Positions 1 to 8,645 of a DNA stretch of 64,000 bases are shown here, in pieces; position 1 is the stretch's first letter; the number at the start of each line of letters is the position of its first letter. The notes beneath the pieces were generated by a model, which saw only the letters and a list, made by a program, of their open reading frames with translations, did not search any database and was not told the DNA's origin. This DNA is from Clostridium sp. (lineage in GTDB: Bacteria; Bacillota; Clostridia; Lachnospirales; Lachnospiraceae): contig JAMPFF010000012.1 of NCBI GenBank assembly GCA_023664605.1, positions 1 to 64,000 of the forward strand, given 5' to 3'. The position numbers and the translations under genes are program-made.

Positions 1-40
1 ACGTTTTGGTTAAGTAAGTTATTTACTTTACTTGTATTAT

Positions 41-67
41 ATATCGGTGGCTTTTCGATTTACTTTA
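41..67 (-). promoter_or_regulatory. sigma-D (FliA) promoter reading out of the left edge
   Basis: On the minus strand a TAAA -35 box (64-67) is followed after 16 bases by CCGATAT (41-47). This matches the Bacillus sigma-D consensus (TAAA, about 15 bases, GCCGATAT) and has the same 16-base spacing as the promoters at 3.5 and 15.5 kb. It lies just downstream of the FliT-like gene and reads out of the window. By analogy with fliD-fliS-flagellin clusters the target is probably a flagellin gene, but that gene is not visible here. Confidence 0.72.
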
Positions 68-92
68 GAGGTAAATTGAAATTTTTTTAATT

Positions 93-566
93 TTATTTCT
101 TATTATCATAAAACTGAGGCGCTACACAATTCAGATTATTCATATTGTTATAGTAACCTCTCGCCACTTTGGATTTAGACACACCGTTACGGATAGCTGT
201 ACGCGCTTTCTTAAACTGATTTTCCGCTAATACCTTATTCCGCATATTCCCTGCATTTACCGTTACCACTTTATCGGTAATCTGCTGAATCAGTTCCTGC
301 ATCGCTGCAATTTCCTGACGGTATTTATCCTTATCACGCATCATGTCTTCGCGGACACGGTCATATAAAGATTCAAATCCGGCGTCTAACTGCTCCAACT
401 GTTCAATCAATTTGTTCTGTGCATCCACGGTTTCTTCAAACGTATCCATATCGAATTCTTCCTGTTTGAGAATCGTTTCCTGAAGCGTATTCTGTTCTAT
501 TATCCTGTTTAAAGTCTCGCTTTTCTTTTCCAGACTCTGCACTAATATCTGCACACAATTTTCCAT
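93..566 (-). CDS. FliT/FlgN-like flagellar chaperone (putative)
   Basis: A 157-residue, almost wholly helical, acidic protein with long coiled-coil stretches (about residues 1-110) and a basic, Asn-rich tail. There is no signal peptide. It is the last gene of the flaG-fliD-fliS operon, 18 bases after fliS, exactly where firmicutes place fliT, the cytoplasmic chaperone of the FliD cap protein. The family is poorly conserved in sequence, so the assignment rests on size, helical character and position. An AGAGG ribosome site lies six bases before the ATG. A FlgN-type fold is equally possible, and the C-terminal Asn/Arg-rich segment is unusual for either. Confidence 0.6.
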   Translation of the reverse strand: MENCVQILVQSLEKKSETLNRIIEQNTLQETILKQEEFDMDTFEETVDAQNKLIEQLEQLDAGFESLYDRVREDMMRDKDKYRQEIAAMQELIQQITDKVVTVNAGNMRNKVLAENQFKKARTAIRNGVSKSKVARGYYNNMNNLNCVAPQFYDNKK

Positions 567-584
567 GTCAAACCTCTTTTATGC

Positions 585-956
585 TTAGTGAGCGCGTTTC
601 ATAACCTCTTTCCAGGTATCGCGCATACTTCTAAGATGCGTGTTTACTTCTTCGAGAATTTCTTTATCTTTCTTGACATTCGCTTCAAACAATCTCTGTA
701 GAACATATACATACACTCGGTCGAAATCCTCCCATACCGGATACTTATGATCCAGCGTATTACGGAATTCTTCAATAATACGCTGGGTCTTTATAATATT
801 AGTATGCGCCTTTTCGATATCATTTTGTTCAATCCCCATAATCGCTATGTTACAAAACTTAATAGCGCCTTCATATAGCATCAATGTAAGTTCCGCCGGA
901 GAGGCCGTTAAAATCTTACTATTGTTATACTGTGCATATGGGTTTGGTGTCTGCAT
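585..956 (-). CDS. fliS: Flagellin export chaperone FliS
   Basis: A 123-residue FliS-family protein. It has the typical N-terminal NPYAQY segment, the LTLMLYEGAIKFCN helix and the IIEEFRNTLDH helix of the four-helix bundle. FliS binds the C-terminus of newly made flagellin in the cytoplasm, prevents early polymerisation and hands it to the FlhA export gate. Length is normal for the family. A GGAGGAG ribosome site precedes the ATG. It follows fliD by about 60 bases and precedes the FliT-like gene, so all are probably on the sigma-D transcript that starts near 3.5 kb. Confidence 0.95.
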   Translation of the reverse strand: MQTPNPYAQYNNSKILTASPAELTLMLYEGAIKFCNIAIMGIEQNDIEKAHTNIIKTQRIIEEFRNTLDHKYPVWEDFDRVYVYVLQRLFEANVKKDKEILEEVNTHLRSMRDTWKEVMKRAH

Positions 957-1016
957 CGTACTTCTCCTCCTTGATTCGCTGCACAGGCAGATTTCTCATG
1001 CTTCCATACCGCCTTA

Positions 1017-2954
1017 TCAGCCGCTGAACATACCTGAAATCGCACTGTTTTTGGATTCCAGTTTTGCGAGCGCTGTCTCCATTTTAGAGAATTTGCTGTA
1101 CCACTTATCCATCAGGTCGTTTAACTTAGATTCCTGTTTTGCTATCTTTTCGGTATAAGCGTCGTACTCTTCTTTCATCTCTTTATCATTGTAAACAGTA
1201 AACGCACTGCTCATTGTAGTGGCGCTCATTTTGCCCATCAAGTCATCATGCATATTATTAGCTAACTGCGAAAAGAATGAAATGACACTGTCCGGGTCGG
1301 AAGCAATCATGGCACGAAGCTTATCTTCTTCGTTCTTCGTATTGGCATCTTCCGTATCGCCATCGATATGATATACGCCCTTTTCATTATCTCCTGCATT
1401 AAAATAGCCTAATGTGTTAATACCGAAATCGGACAGATACATCTGCTTTCCGTTTACGGTAGCGCCCTTTAACATAATGGACTTCATAGCGTCTTTTACT
1501 GTTCCCAATGTAGAATCCCGGCGAAGCAAAGACTCTTTAATCTTCTTCTCCCACTCTTCAATCTCGGAATCAGACATAGAATCTTTTTCTTCTGATGTAA
1601 GCGGATCATATCCTTTGGAAGAATCTGCATTATAAAGAGTATCCATCTCTTTAATCAGATTATTGTATTCCGTAAAGAAATTCTTAATCATATTATAGAT
1701 ACCTTCGGTATCTTCACCGGTCGATAACGTAATCGTCTCGCTCGTCTCCGCTAACATTGTCATCGTAAGGCCATTGATTTCAAAGGTATTGGTGGATGAT
1801 GTAAATTCAGCGCCGTTTAATGTAATCACGGCATCCTGACCTTTTACTTTGGTTGCGCCGTCAGAAGCTGTATAGCTGCTAAGATTATTTACGACAGCCT
1901 TAGCGTCATTAATCTTCTGGTCAAAATCTGTTTTTACTTTCGTTTCCAAAGCCGATGTTCCGGATACCACATCTTTGCCATCTTCTTGTGTTACGCTGAA
2001 ATACTGTGCATTGTCAGCAATCTTCGCCGTATTATCATTCAGCTTTGTCTGCAGCTCTGTTATCTTATCATCAATGACTTTGATATCGTCTGCAGTTAAA
2101 GTAGTATCGCTCTTCTGCGTATTAAGTGCATCAAGCTGTTCCTGAATGCTCTTATTCTCTGCCGTTAAGCTGTCATTTTCTTTCTTATAAGCCTCTGCTC
2201 GCTTAAGTATTTCCGCATCAATCGCTGCCTGGCCTGCCGCCGTAAAGTTACCGCTGCCATCGCCGTAGTCATTCGCCCATGTTTTATAAGCGTCAGCATT
2301 TAAACTCTCTGCTGTCAGCATACCCAAGGACGAAAGAATATCCATACCAGCCGTATTGTTTCCAACCAGATTAAAGTTTGCTTTTTCTCCGCTGTTTTGG
2401 GAACTTACAAAAAATCTCTGTGATTTTTCATCAAAACTTGCATTCAATCCTGCCGCTTTAAGTTGGTTTACCAGACCGGAAATCGTCGTATTTTCATCTA
2501 CATTAATATCCGTATACTTATCACCCACAACAACACTGAAACTGCCTGCGCTTGTGATACCCAAATCAGCCATTGTGGAACTCGCTGTAAGCGTCTTGCC
2601 GGTTTTCTTTGACAAGTCAGCGCCTGTCAGATAACCCTGCTTTGCAAGATTGGTAATCTTTAAATCCTGTACGCCGTTTACCGCTTTAGAGCCGGTAACA
2701 ACACTGACTGCATTGGAATTAGACACTTTCGTCGTCTTCTTCTGATAAGAAGCCTGAAATCTCATGCCATCCAATACATTCGTATAGAAATTATAAATTT
2801 TCGTATTGAGCGCTTTCCAAGCGTCCTGCTTCCAGCTTAACTTGGTCTGTGCCTTTGTCAAAGATGACTTTTTTACGCTCTGTGCGGAAACAAGTTCGCT
2901 GATAATACTTTCTGTATCCAATCCTGAATACATACCGGTAATTCTGATTGCCAT
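1017..2954 (-). CDS. fliD: Flagellar filament cap protein FliD (HAP2)
   Basis: A 645-residue FliD. The N-terminal domain (residues 1-100) starts with the family signature IRITGMYSGLDTESII followed by a helical D0 region. The C-terminal region ends with the helical segment that mediates cap oligomerisation. FliD forms the pentameric or hexameric cap that folds flagellin at the filament tip. The protein is longer than typical FliD proteins (about 450-500 aa) because of a central insert that includes a coiled coil at roughly residues 255-320, rich in Glu, Gln, Asn and Lys. A GGAGG ribosome site precedes the ATG. It lies between flaG and fliS in the sigma-D operon. Confidence 0.96.
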   Translation of the reverse strand: MAIRITGMYSGLDTESIISELVSAQSVKKSSLTKAQTKLSWKQDAWKALNTKIYNFYTNVLDGMRFQASYQKKTTKVSNSNAVSVVTGSKAVNGVQDLKITNLAKQGYLTGADLSKKTGKTLTASSTMADLGITSAGSFSVVVGDKYTDINVDENTTISGLVNQLKAAGLNASFDEKSQRFFVSSQNSGEKANFNLVGNNTAGMDILSSLGMLTAESLNADAYKTWANDYGDGSGNFTAAGQAAIDAEILKRAEAYKKENDSLTAENKSIQEQLDALNTQKSDTTLTADDIKVIDDKITELQTKLNDNTAKIADNAQYFSVTQEDGKDVVSGTSALETKVKTDFDQKINDAKAVVNNLSSYTASDGATKVKGQDAVITLNGAEFTSSTNTFEINGLTMTMLAETSETITLSTGEDTEGIYNMIKNFFTEYNNLIKEMDTLYNADSSKGYDPLTSEEKDSMSDSEIEEWEKKIKESLLRRDSTLGTVKDAMKSIMLKGATVNGKQMYLSDFGINTLGYFNAGDNEKGVYHIDGDTEDANTKNEEDKLRAMIASDPDSVISFFSQLANNMHDDLMGKMSATTMSSAFTVYNDKEMKEEYDAYTEKIAKQESKLNDLMDKWYSKFSKMETALAKLESKNSAISGMFSG

Positions 2955-2972
2955 TCTATATTCCCTCCTGTC

Positions 2973-3413
2973 TTATCTTTTCTCGTCCACAAGAATGCCG
3001 GCCATCTCCCAAACTTTAGCAATCATGTCTAAAGTTTTCTCCGGCGGGAACTCTTTGATTACTTCTTTTGTGTCCTTATCCACAATTTTAATCGTAATCC
3101 TGTTCGTTTTCTCATGAACGCCAAAAACTGCCTCTTCGTTACTGTTACCGATTTTTCGGTTCATTTCCGCGACTGCTCTTTTCATGTTCTCCGTCGCTGC
3201 CTGAGAAGCTGCGGACTGCTGCTGTCCACCGTTCTTTTCACTGCCGCTTTGTTCATTCTCTGCCTGTGCCTGCGCTACGGATGCAGTCGTAGTGTCTACG
3301 TTTACTGTCTGTCCACCAGCCGGAACTTCCGTGTTCACTGGTTCTGTCGGCGCCGCCTTTACGATTGGCTGAGCCTGAAATGTCATTACGCTGTTTAATG
3401 GTTCAATTGCCAT
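2973..3413 (-). CDS. flaG: FlaG family flagellar protein
   Basis: A 146-residue protein. The C-terminal third carries the FlaG signature: a NRITIKIVDKDTKEVIKEFPPEKTLD stretch in two parts, then a helix around MIAKVWEMAGILVDEKR. The N-terminal half is a low-complexity, Gln/Ala/Ser/Thr-rich linker. FlaG proteins influence filament length and are usually encoded just before fliD. I place the start at the ATG at 3413, because the GGAGG site is about nine bases before it. A TTG two codons upstream would be too close. It is the first gene after the sigma-D promoter at 3501-3528. Confidence 0.88.
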   Translation of the reverse strand: MAIEPLNSVMTFQAQPIVKAAPTEPVNTEVPAGGQTVNVDTTTASVAQAQAENEQSGSEKNGGQQQSAASQAATENMKRAVAEMNRKIGNSNEEAVFGVHEKTNRITIKIVDKDTKEVIKEFPPEKTLDMIAKVWEMAGILVDEKR

Positions 3414-3500
3414 TTTCAATCACCTCCATGTGATATTTTGTTAATAGTATCTTAATAAAATAGAATCGTCCGGAATCTGCGCACAGAATCCTTTGCTATG

Positions 3501-3528
3501 TATATCGGAAAAAATTTTAAATAATTTA
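3501..3528 (-). promoter_or_regulatory. sigma-D promoter of flaG-fliD-fliS-fliT-like
   Basis: On the minus strand TAAA (3525-3528) is separated by 16 bases from CCGATATA (3501-3508). This is a near-perfect sigma-D promoter about 90 bases upstream of the flaG ATG. The spacing and the -10 element match the other two strong sigma-D sites in the window. The spacer is extremely AT-rich. Confidence 0.8.
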
Positions 3529-3543
3529 GGGCAAAAAAGAAAT

Positions 3544-4716
3544 TTATTCAGGAAATAAAACAGAAATTATTTTCTGAAGCTGGTGTTTATATGTATAGCA
3601 GTTTTTCACTTTCTGATAGCCGTTATATCCGATTTTAATCCGTTCTTTCTCATGTCTCAGATAATAATCTATTTTTTCAATCATTTCCTCCGGCGTTTTA
3701 AATAAAACAATCTCTTTGTCCTCTTCAAAAAGTTCCGCAGCTTCCTCCTGATAGTTGGACAATACAAAGCCCCCAACGCTCATAATATCAAAAACCCGCA
3801 GCGGTACGCCGCTTTCTATGCTGCGTAAGGTAATATTTAAATTAATTTTACTCGCATAAAATACTCTATAGGCGTCATCCGGATTTACTTCCGGAAACCT
3901 TGCGATTTCCGGGGGAACAATTTCTTTTTCTCTGGTATATAAACGCAGACGATACTGCTGCGCCAGCACGGAAAGTAATAAAGTTCGCTCTACATTCGTC
4001 AGTTTCCTGCCAAGAAACCACTGTCTGACATAATAATCCTCCGGCATATCATAACACTCCATATGAGCGCGCATCTGTGGATAAAACGTTCTGACGGCCT
4101 CAATCACTTTATCCGACATAAAAGCCTCAAGACGGCTTTGCCCATCCCATATAAAAGCGCTTCCTTCTATTGCCAAAGTAAAAATATCCTGAATATCTGC
4201 AGGAAAGTTCTGTATATATTCATCATAGACATTCTGGGAATACAGACTGCCGACAAAAGAAATATCACTGGCAAATTTTTGTATCTCCTTTTCTGTAATA
4301 ACAAGCTTCTCCGCCTGAAAAATATCTGCCGCCAACGGAAGATAATACGCATTGTTACAACCTGCCGATTTTATTATCTCATATTCCTTTTTATCAAAAT
4401 AGAAAAAATAACAATTATCATATGTAAAGGCGTTTGTTTGCCATGTGCTAAACATTGGCGAATCCATCCCATATATGGCAACCTTTATCCCATATCTTCC
4501 CGCCTGCCTCACAACTGCTTCTATATAAATATGCGCCAAGATAAAATCCACCGGATTATTCTGCAAAAAATGGGAAAATCTTTCTTCCTGCGCCTCATCC
4601 TCATCAATATCCTCTGCAAATTCCGGATAATACGCCACAGTATGCCCCATTCTGTCCAGCTCGAACATCGCGTTCATAGTCTGCTGTATTTTACTCGTAA
4701 TAAATAAAACTTTCAT
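3544..4716 (-). CDS. CgeB-like GT-B glycosyltransferase, copy 1
   Basis: A 390-residue protein of the CgeB/DUF3880 plus Glyco_trans_1_2 type. The N-terminal Rossmann-like half begins MKVLFITSKIQQ and has an HIYIEA block. The C-terminal nucleotide-sugar half contains ASKINLNITLRSIESGVPLR followed by VFDIMSVGGF, the acceptor/donor-site signature of the family. It is cytoplasmic, with no signal peptide or membrane segment. It is about 60 percent identical by eye to the next gene and more distantly related to the one at 6041. Its position inside the flagellar cluster suggests flagellin glycosylation; donor sugar and acceptor are unknown. The ribosome site is weak (AAAGGA, long spacing). Confidence 0.8.
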   Translation of the reverse strand: MKVLFITSKIQQTMNAMFELDRMGHTVAYYPEFAEDIDEDEAQEERFSHFLQNNPVDFILAHIYIEAVVRQAGRYGIKVAIYGMDSPMFSTWQTNAFTYDNCYFFYFDKKEYEIIKSAGCNNAYYLPLAADIFQAEKLVITEKEIQKFASDISFVGSLYSQNVYDEYIQNFPADIQDIFTLAIEGSAFIWDGQSRLEAFMSDKVIEAVRTFYPQMRAHMECYDMPEDYYVRQWFLGRKLTNVERTLLLSVLAQQYRLRLYTREKEIVPPEIARFPEVNPDDAYRVFYASKINLNITLRSIESGVPLRVFDIMSVGGFVLSNYQEEAAELFEEDKEIVLFKTPEEMIEKIDYYLRHEKERIKIGYNGYQKVKNCYTYKHQLQKIISVLFPE

Positions 4717-4761
4717 TTTTCTGTATTTTTCCTTTTAAAATTACTTTTCTTCCCGGTTATG

Positions 4762-5931
4762 TCAATATAAAACCGAAATCAGCTTATTCAACTGCTGCTC
4801 ATAGGAATAACAGTTTTTCACTTTCTGATAGCCATTGATGCTGATTTTGACTCTTTCTTCTTCATGGGCAAGATAATAATCTATTTTTTCAATCATTTCT
4901 TCCGGTGTTTTAAATAGGACAATCTCCTTATCCTCTTCAAAAAGTTCCGCCAACTCCTCCTGCCAGTTGGACAAGGCAAAACCGCCTACGCTCATGATAT
5001 CAAAAATCCGCAGCGGTACGCCGCTTTCAATACTGCGAAGCGTAATATTGAGGTTAATTTTGCTGGCGTAATACACTTTATATGCGCCATCAACATCCGT
5101 CTCCGGGAATCTTTTTACCCCGGGCGGAACAATTTCTTTCTCCCTTGTATATAAATGGAAATGCTGATAACGTTCCGCCAATAGCTCCACAAGCAGCGTC
5201 CGTTCAATATTTGTCAATTTCCTATTAAAAAACCACGCTTTAATATACTGCATTTCCGGCAGATTATATTCTTTTAATTCTTCAAACACTCTTGAAAACC
5301 GTTCTTTGACTTCGTCTATCATTTCCTGTGTTAAAAGAGCGCCCATTCTGTCTTTTCCATCCCATAAAAAAGCGCACTCTTCCATGATTTCAGACATTGC
5401 ATTTTTAAACTTTGGAGAAAAATACTGCGTATACTCATCATAGAGATTTTCGGAGTATAAACTGCCAACAAAGGAAATATCACAACCAAGGTTTCGTACT
5501 TCCTCATCTGTAATGACAATATTTCCAGCCCGATGGATTGCCGCCGCCAAAGGCAGATAGTAAGCATTGCTGCAGCCCATATTTTTTGCCATCTGATACT
5601 CTTTTTTATCAAAATAAAAATAATAGCAGTGAGTATAGGAAAAAGCTTCTTGCCACCATGTTTCAAATGATGGCGAATCCACGGAATATACGGCAAACTT
5701 GACTCCGTATTTCTTCGTCTGTCTTGCCACTGCTCCTATATAAAAATGCGACAATACAAAATCCACCCGGTTATCACGCAGGAAATTGCCAAACTTCTCT
5801 TCATGTTCCTCATCCTGTTGAATCTCGTCATCATTTTCCGGATAACAGAATGTCTCATGCCCCATCCTGTCTAACGCCATTAATGCGCTGATATTCTGCA
5901 GGCTTGCACTTTGAATAAATAATATCTTCAT
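4762..5931 (-). CDS. CgeB-like GT-B glycosyltransferase, copy 2
   Basis: A 389-residue paralogue of the preceding gene with the same domain order: an N-terminal half starting MKILFIQSASLQ, and a C-terminal half with the ASKINLNITLRSIESGVPLR and IFDIMSVGGF blocks. The two differ most between residues 170 and 260, which may set acceptor specificity. It is upstream of copy 1 on the same strand with a 45-base gap, so the two are probably co-transcribed. An AAGGA ribosome site precedes the ATG. It is divergent from copy 3 at 6041, and the 109-base gap between them holds both promoters. Flagellin glycosylation is inferred from context only. Confidence 0.8.
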   Translation of the reverse strand: MKILFIQSASLQNISALMALDRMGHETFCYPENDDEIQQDEEHEEKFGNFLRDNRVDFVLSHFYIGAVARQTKKYGVKFAVYSVDSPSFETWWQEAFSYTHCYYFYFDKKEYQMAKNMGCSNAYYLPLAAAIHRAGNIVITDEEVRNLGCDISFVGSLYSENLYDEYTQYFSPKFKNAMSEIMEECAFLWDGKDRMGALLTQEMIDEVKERFSRVFEELKEYNLPEMQYIKAWFFNRKLTNIERTLLVELLAERYQHFHLYTREKEIVPPGVKRFPETDVDGAYKVYYASKINLNITLRSIESGVPLRIFDIMSVGGFALSNWQEELAELFEEDKEIVLFKTPEEMIEKIDYYLAHEEERVKISINGYQKVKNCYSYEQQLNKLISVLY

Positions 5932-5961
5932 TTTTCCTTTTTCCTCTTGGAACTTATCCCC

Positions 5962-5988
5962 ATTTCGGTTACACTTATATATGTATTA
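5962..5988 (-). promoter_or_regulatory. Possible weak sigma-D promoter for the glycosyltransferase pair
   Basis: On the minus strand TAAT (5985-5988), 16 bases, then CCGAAAT (5962-5968). It has the spacing of the strong sigma-D sites in this window but departs from consensus at one base in each box. It would place the two glycosyltransferases in the motility regulon. Confidence 0.3.
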
Positions 5989-6040
5989 TTCAATATAAGA
6001 ATAACATAATCACAAATCATTTGTCTATAAGGAGCCGTTT

Positions 6041-7225
6041 ATGGAAATTTTGTTTTACCGCTATAACAGCATATGTGAGCCGGATATTTTACAGGTCTTT
6101 ACCGGCTTTGGCGTCACCGTACATACGGAAGATATGGAGATGACGGATAAAAGCATCACGCCCGCACAGTGCGCGGCGAAAGTGACCGAGTGGATTACAG
6201 GGCATCCATTAGCCTTTGTATTCAGCATCAACTTTTTTCCGGCAATTTCCTATACCTGTAATCATTTCAAGGTTCCATATGTCTGCTGGAGTGTGGACAG
6301 CCCCGTGCCGGAGCTGTTTTCCAATGCCCTCAAAAATAAATGGAACCGGATTTTTCTCTTTGACAGGGCGCAGTATGAGTTTTTCCATCCTTATAACCCC
6401 GATAATATTTATTATCTGCCGCTTGCCACTAATGCTAAACGGATGGAGCAGGTGATTCTTTCCATGACGGAAGAAGATTTTTCTAAATATGACAATGATG
6501 TCGTTTTTGTTGGTTCCCTCTATTCGGAAAAATGCCGCTATGATAAGTTAAGCGGGCTTTCCGACTATACAAAAGGCTATGTAAACGGCTTAATCCAGGC
6601 GCAGATGCGGGTGTTTGGCTATAATTTTATTTATGACGCATTACCGGAGCGCGTGATAGATGAAATTGCCGCCGCCGATTCCGAATTTTATAAGGGAGAG
6701 GATGTTTTCTTAGATACCGACCGCTATCTGAGCGCCCATCAATATATCGGCATGAAGCTTGCCAACGTCGAGCGGGAACATATTCTCCGCGCGCTTTCGG
6801 AAAAGTTTAACGTATCGCTTTATACATACAGCGATACTTCCATGCTTCCCAAAGTACATAACAAAGGCGGCGCCAATACCCTGACGCAGATGCCTAAGAT
6901 TTTCCATGCCGGTAAAATCAACCTCAATATCACCATGCGCCCGATTGAAACCGGCCTTTCCCTGCGTATCTGGGATGTGCTTGGCTGTGGCGGTTTCCTT
7001 ATCAGCAACTATCAGGCGGAAATCCCGGAATATTTCGAGATTGGCAAAGATTTGGATGTTTATGAAAGCGAGTCCGATTTAATGGCCAAAGTCGATTACT
7101 ATCTGACACACGACGCACAGCGGATGGAAATCGCCATAAGCGGATATGAAAAAGTGGCGAAATACCATACTTATGAGATACGTCTTACCGAGATGTTACG
7201 CATGTTATATAACAATCCACTCTGA
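6041..7225 (+). CDS. CgeB-like GT-B glycosyltransferase, copy 3 (divergent)
   Basis: A 394-residue homologue of the two genes on its left, on the opposite strand and clearly more diverged. The conserved blocks are SVDSPVPELF, FLFDRAQYEFF, DVVFVGSLYSEKC, AGKINLNITMRPIETGLSLR and IWDVLGCGGF. The length is typical of the family and no membrane segment is seen. An AAGGAG site lies seven bases before the ATG. Its last 21 bases overlap the 3' end of the convergent GT2 gene, so the two transcripts are antisense at their ends. It is the only plus-strand gene in the first 20 kb. Confidence 0.8.
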   Translation: MEILFYRYNSICEPDILQVFTGFGVTVHTEDMEMTDKSITPAQCAAKVTEWITGHPLAFVFSINFFPAISYTCNHFKVPYVCWSVDSPVPELFSNALKNKWNRIFLFDRAQYEFFHPYNPDNIYYLPLATNAKRMEQVILSMTEEDFSKYDNDVVFVGSLYSEKCRYDKLSGLSDYTKGYVNGLIQAQMRVFGYNFIYDALPERVIDEIAAADSEFYKGEDVFLDTDRYLSAHQYIGMKLANVEREHILRALSEKFNVSLYTYSDTSMLPKVHNKGGANTLTQMPKIFHAGKINLNITMRPIETGLSLRIWDVLGCGGFLISNYQAEIPEYFEIGKDLDVYESESDLMAKVDYYLTHDAQRMEIAISGYEKVAKYHTYEIRLTEMLRMLYNNPL

Positions 7226-8326
7226 ACCATACTTCTCTAACAATTCGGCCCATTTCTCCAAATAGTTCCGCATCAGTCTGTTTAATTCCGGAACATTCTC
7301 TTTTGTCAATTCCATCTCTAATAATGCCTGTATCATCATATTCCAGCCATCCGTTCCCTCGACAACATAGGAATTATTGCGTATATTAGGAAATAATTGG
7401 AGCGTTATTTTCTTAAAAAGATTCAGTTCCTCTTCGGATATGATATCTCCTCTGGCAATCAGCATCCTGATACTCATCTTAAGGCCCCACCCGTAAAACA
7501 TATATTCCAGTTCCTTATAATACTTCTCAAGCAATCCTCTTTCTTCAAAATCTTTTACAATATGCAGCCACACCTGAATATTATCAAACTTCTTATCATC
7601 CCAGCTGCTTCTCATACTACTGTTTGGAGACTGAAAATAGCAGTAAAGTTCTGCATATATTAAAACATGTTTCCTTTCATATACCCGAACCGGTAATGTA
7701 AAAGAGGGTTCTTCACAAATTAAATGTTCCGCAAAGCGAATATGATTATCCTGTATCATATGTAAACGATATATTTTATTCCAGCACCCCAATCCGCAGT
7801 CATCAGTACAATACATCAGAAATGTCTTTTTATCCTCGTCATCCTCATCAAATTCCCTTATTTCACATTTTATTTTTTCTTCTATCCCTGTCGCAATGTC
7901 CGTTCCTTCCATATACTTATCCGGCATATCCGGATTTATTTCCGTTACTTCTTCAAATTGAAACTCCACCACATCTGCCGCATGCTTTACGGCTATGCGG
8001 TATAATATCTCCATAGCATCCAGTTTAAGCCAGTCATCCGCATCACAGAACATAAGATACTCACCGCCGGCATATAACACTCCGACATTCCTCGCCCCCC
8101 CCTGGCGTAAATTTTGCTCAAGCGGGATGACTATAATATTATCGGAGTATCTTTTTTCATACTCCATCATTAAGGACAGCGTAGCGCCATTGTCTGTCGA
8201 AGCATCATCCACAAGGATAATCTCTATATTTTCCAGCCCTATTGTCTGTTTCAATATAGATTCCATACACCTGTCCAAATACTCCGCCGCATTATAACAT
8301 GGTATCACTACGCTTATCTTTTTCAT
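7205..8326 (-). CDS. GT2 family glycosyltransferase
   Basis: A 373-residue GT-A enzyme. It starts with the family signature SVVIPCYNAAEYL, has DDAST at about residue 40, and the metal-binding DADDW at about residue 96. The C-terminal 200 residues are helical and have no recognised domain. It transfers a sugar from a nucleotide donor; the acceptor is unknown. It lies directly downstream of csrA behind a terminator-like hairpin, and an AAGGAG site precedes the ATG. Codons around residue 76 (QGGARN) include a run of eight G residues. A slip of one base there would truncate the protein near residue 80, so this gene could be phase variable like poly-G glycosyltransferase genes in other bacteria. 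Confidence 0.85.
   Translation of the reverse strand: MKKISVVIPCYNAAEYLDRCMESILKQTIGLENIEIILVDDASTDNGATLSLMMEYEKRYSDNIIVIPLEQNLRQGGARNVGVLYAGGEYLMFCDADDWLKLDAMEILYRIAVKHAADVVEFQFEEVTEINPDMPDKYMEGTDIATGIEEKIKCEIREFDEDDEDKKTFLMYCTDDCGLGCWNKIYRLHMIQDNHIRFAEHLICEEPSFTLPVRVYERKHVLIYAELYCYFQSPNSSMRSSWDDKKFDNIQVWLHIVKDFEERGLLEKYYKELEYMFYGWGLKMSIRMLIARGDIISEEELNLFKKITLQLFPNIRNNSYVVEGTDGWNMMIQALLEMELTKENVPELNRLMRNYLEKWAELLEKYGSEWIVI
8095..8102 (-). repeat. G8 homopolymer inside the GT2 gene
   Basis: Eight C residues on the plus strand, eight G on the coding strand, in the codons for QGGAR. The present length keeps the gene open. Gly-Gly-Ala-Arg-Asn is close to a normal GT2 motif, so the tract may be incidental. 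Confidence 0.9.
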
Positions 8327-8371
8327 AATTTTATACTCCTTCGCTTCTTCTAAAAACAGTGCATAAAGTGC

Positions 8372-8405
8372 AAAAAGGAGAAGCAGTTACCATTTCCACT
8401 TCTCC
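8372..8405 (-). terminator. Rho-independent terminator after csrA
   Basis: On the minus strand GGAGAAG (8399-8405) pairs with CTTCTCC (8377-8383) across a 15-base loop and is followed by five T residues. It lies 22 bases past the csrA stop and would end the flgM-to-csrA transcript before the GT2 gene. Confidence 0.72.
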
Positions 8406-8426
8406 ATCTTATCATGTTTATTCTTC

Positions 8427-8645
8427 TCACTTCAACAGATTCTGCAATGCTTCCAGCCCGTCCACGTTGACCGCTTCTTTATTGGCGTCTTGAATCTGTA
8501 TATAAACTTCTTTACGGTATACAGGTACTTCTTTCGGTGCGTTAATGCCAAGCTTTACCTGTTCTCCCTTAATTTCCAGCACCGTTACTTCCACGTTATT
8601 GTTAATAACAAGCGCTTCGCCTTTTTTTCTGGATAAAGCTAACAT
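8427..8645 (-). CDS. csrA: Carbon storage/translation regulator CsrA
   Basis: A 72-residue CsrA beginning [20 protein letters not shown]. It contains the conserved [19 protein letters not shown] segment that forms the beta-sheet RNA-binding surface. CsrA binds GGA motifs in the flagellin mRNA leader and blocks translation. FliW, encoded directly upstream, sequesters it. The ATG follows the fliW stop codon without a gap, so the two are translationally coupled. It is the last gene of the flgM operon. Length and sequence are normal for the family. Confidence 0.97.
   Translation of the reverse strand: MLALSRKKGEALVINNNVEVTVLEIKGEQVKLGINAPKEVPVYRKEVYIQIQDANKEAVNVDGLEALQNLLK

Noticed and set aside
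4063-4707. 214-codon plus-strand frame opposite the first glycosyltransferase
   Set aside because: The minus-strand protein is clearly conserved with its paralogue; the plus frame has no homologous counterpart at the paralogue and no ribosome site.
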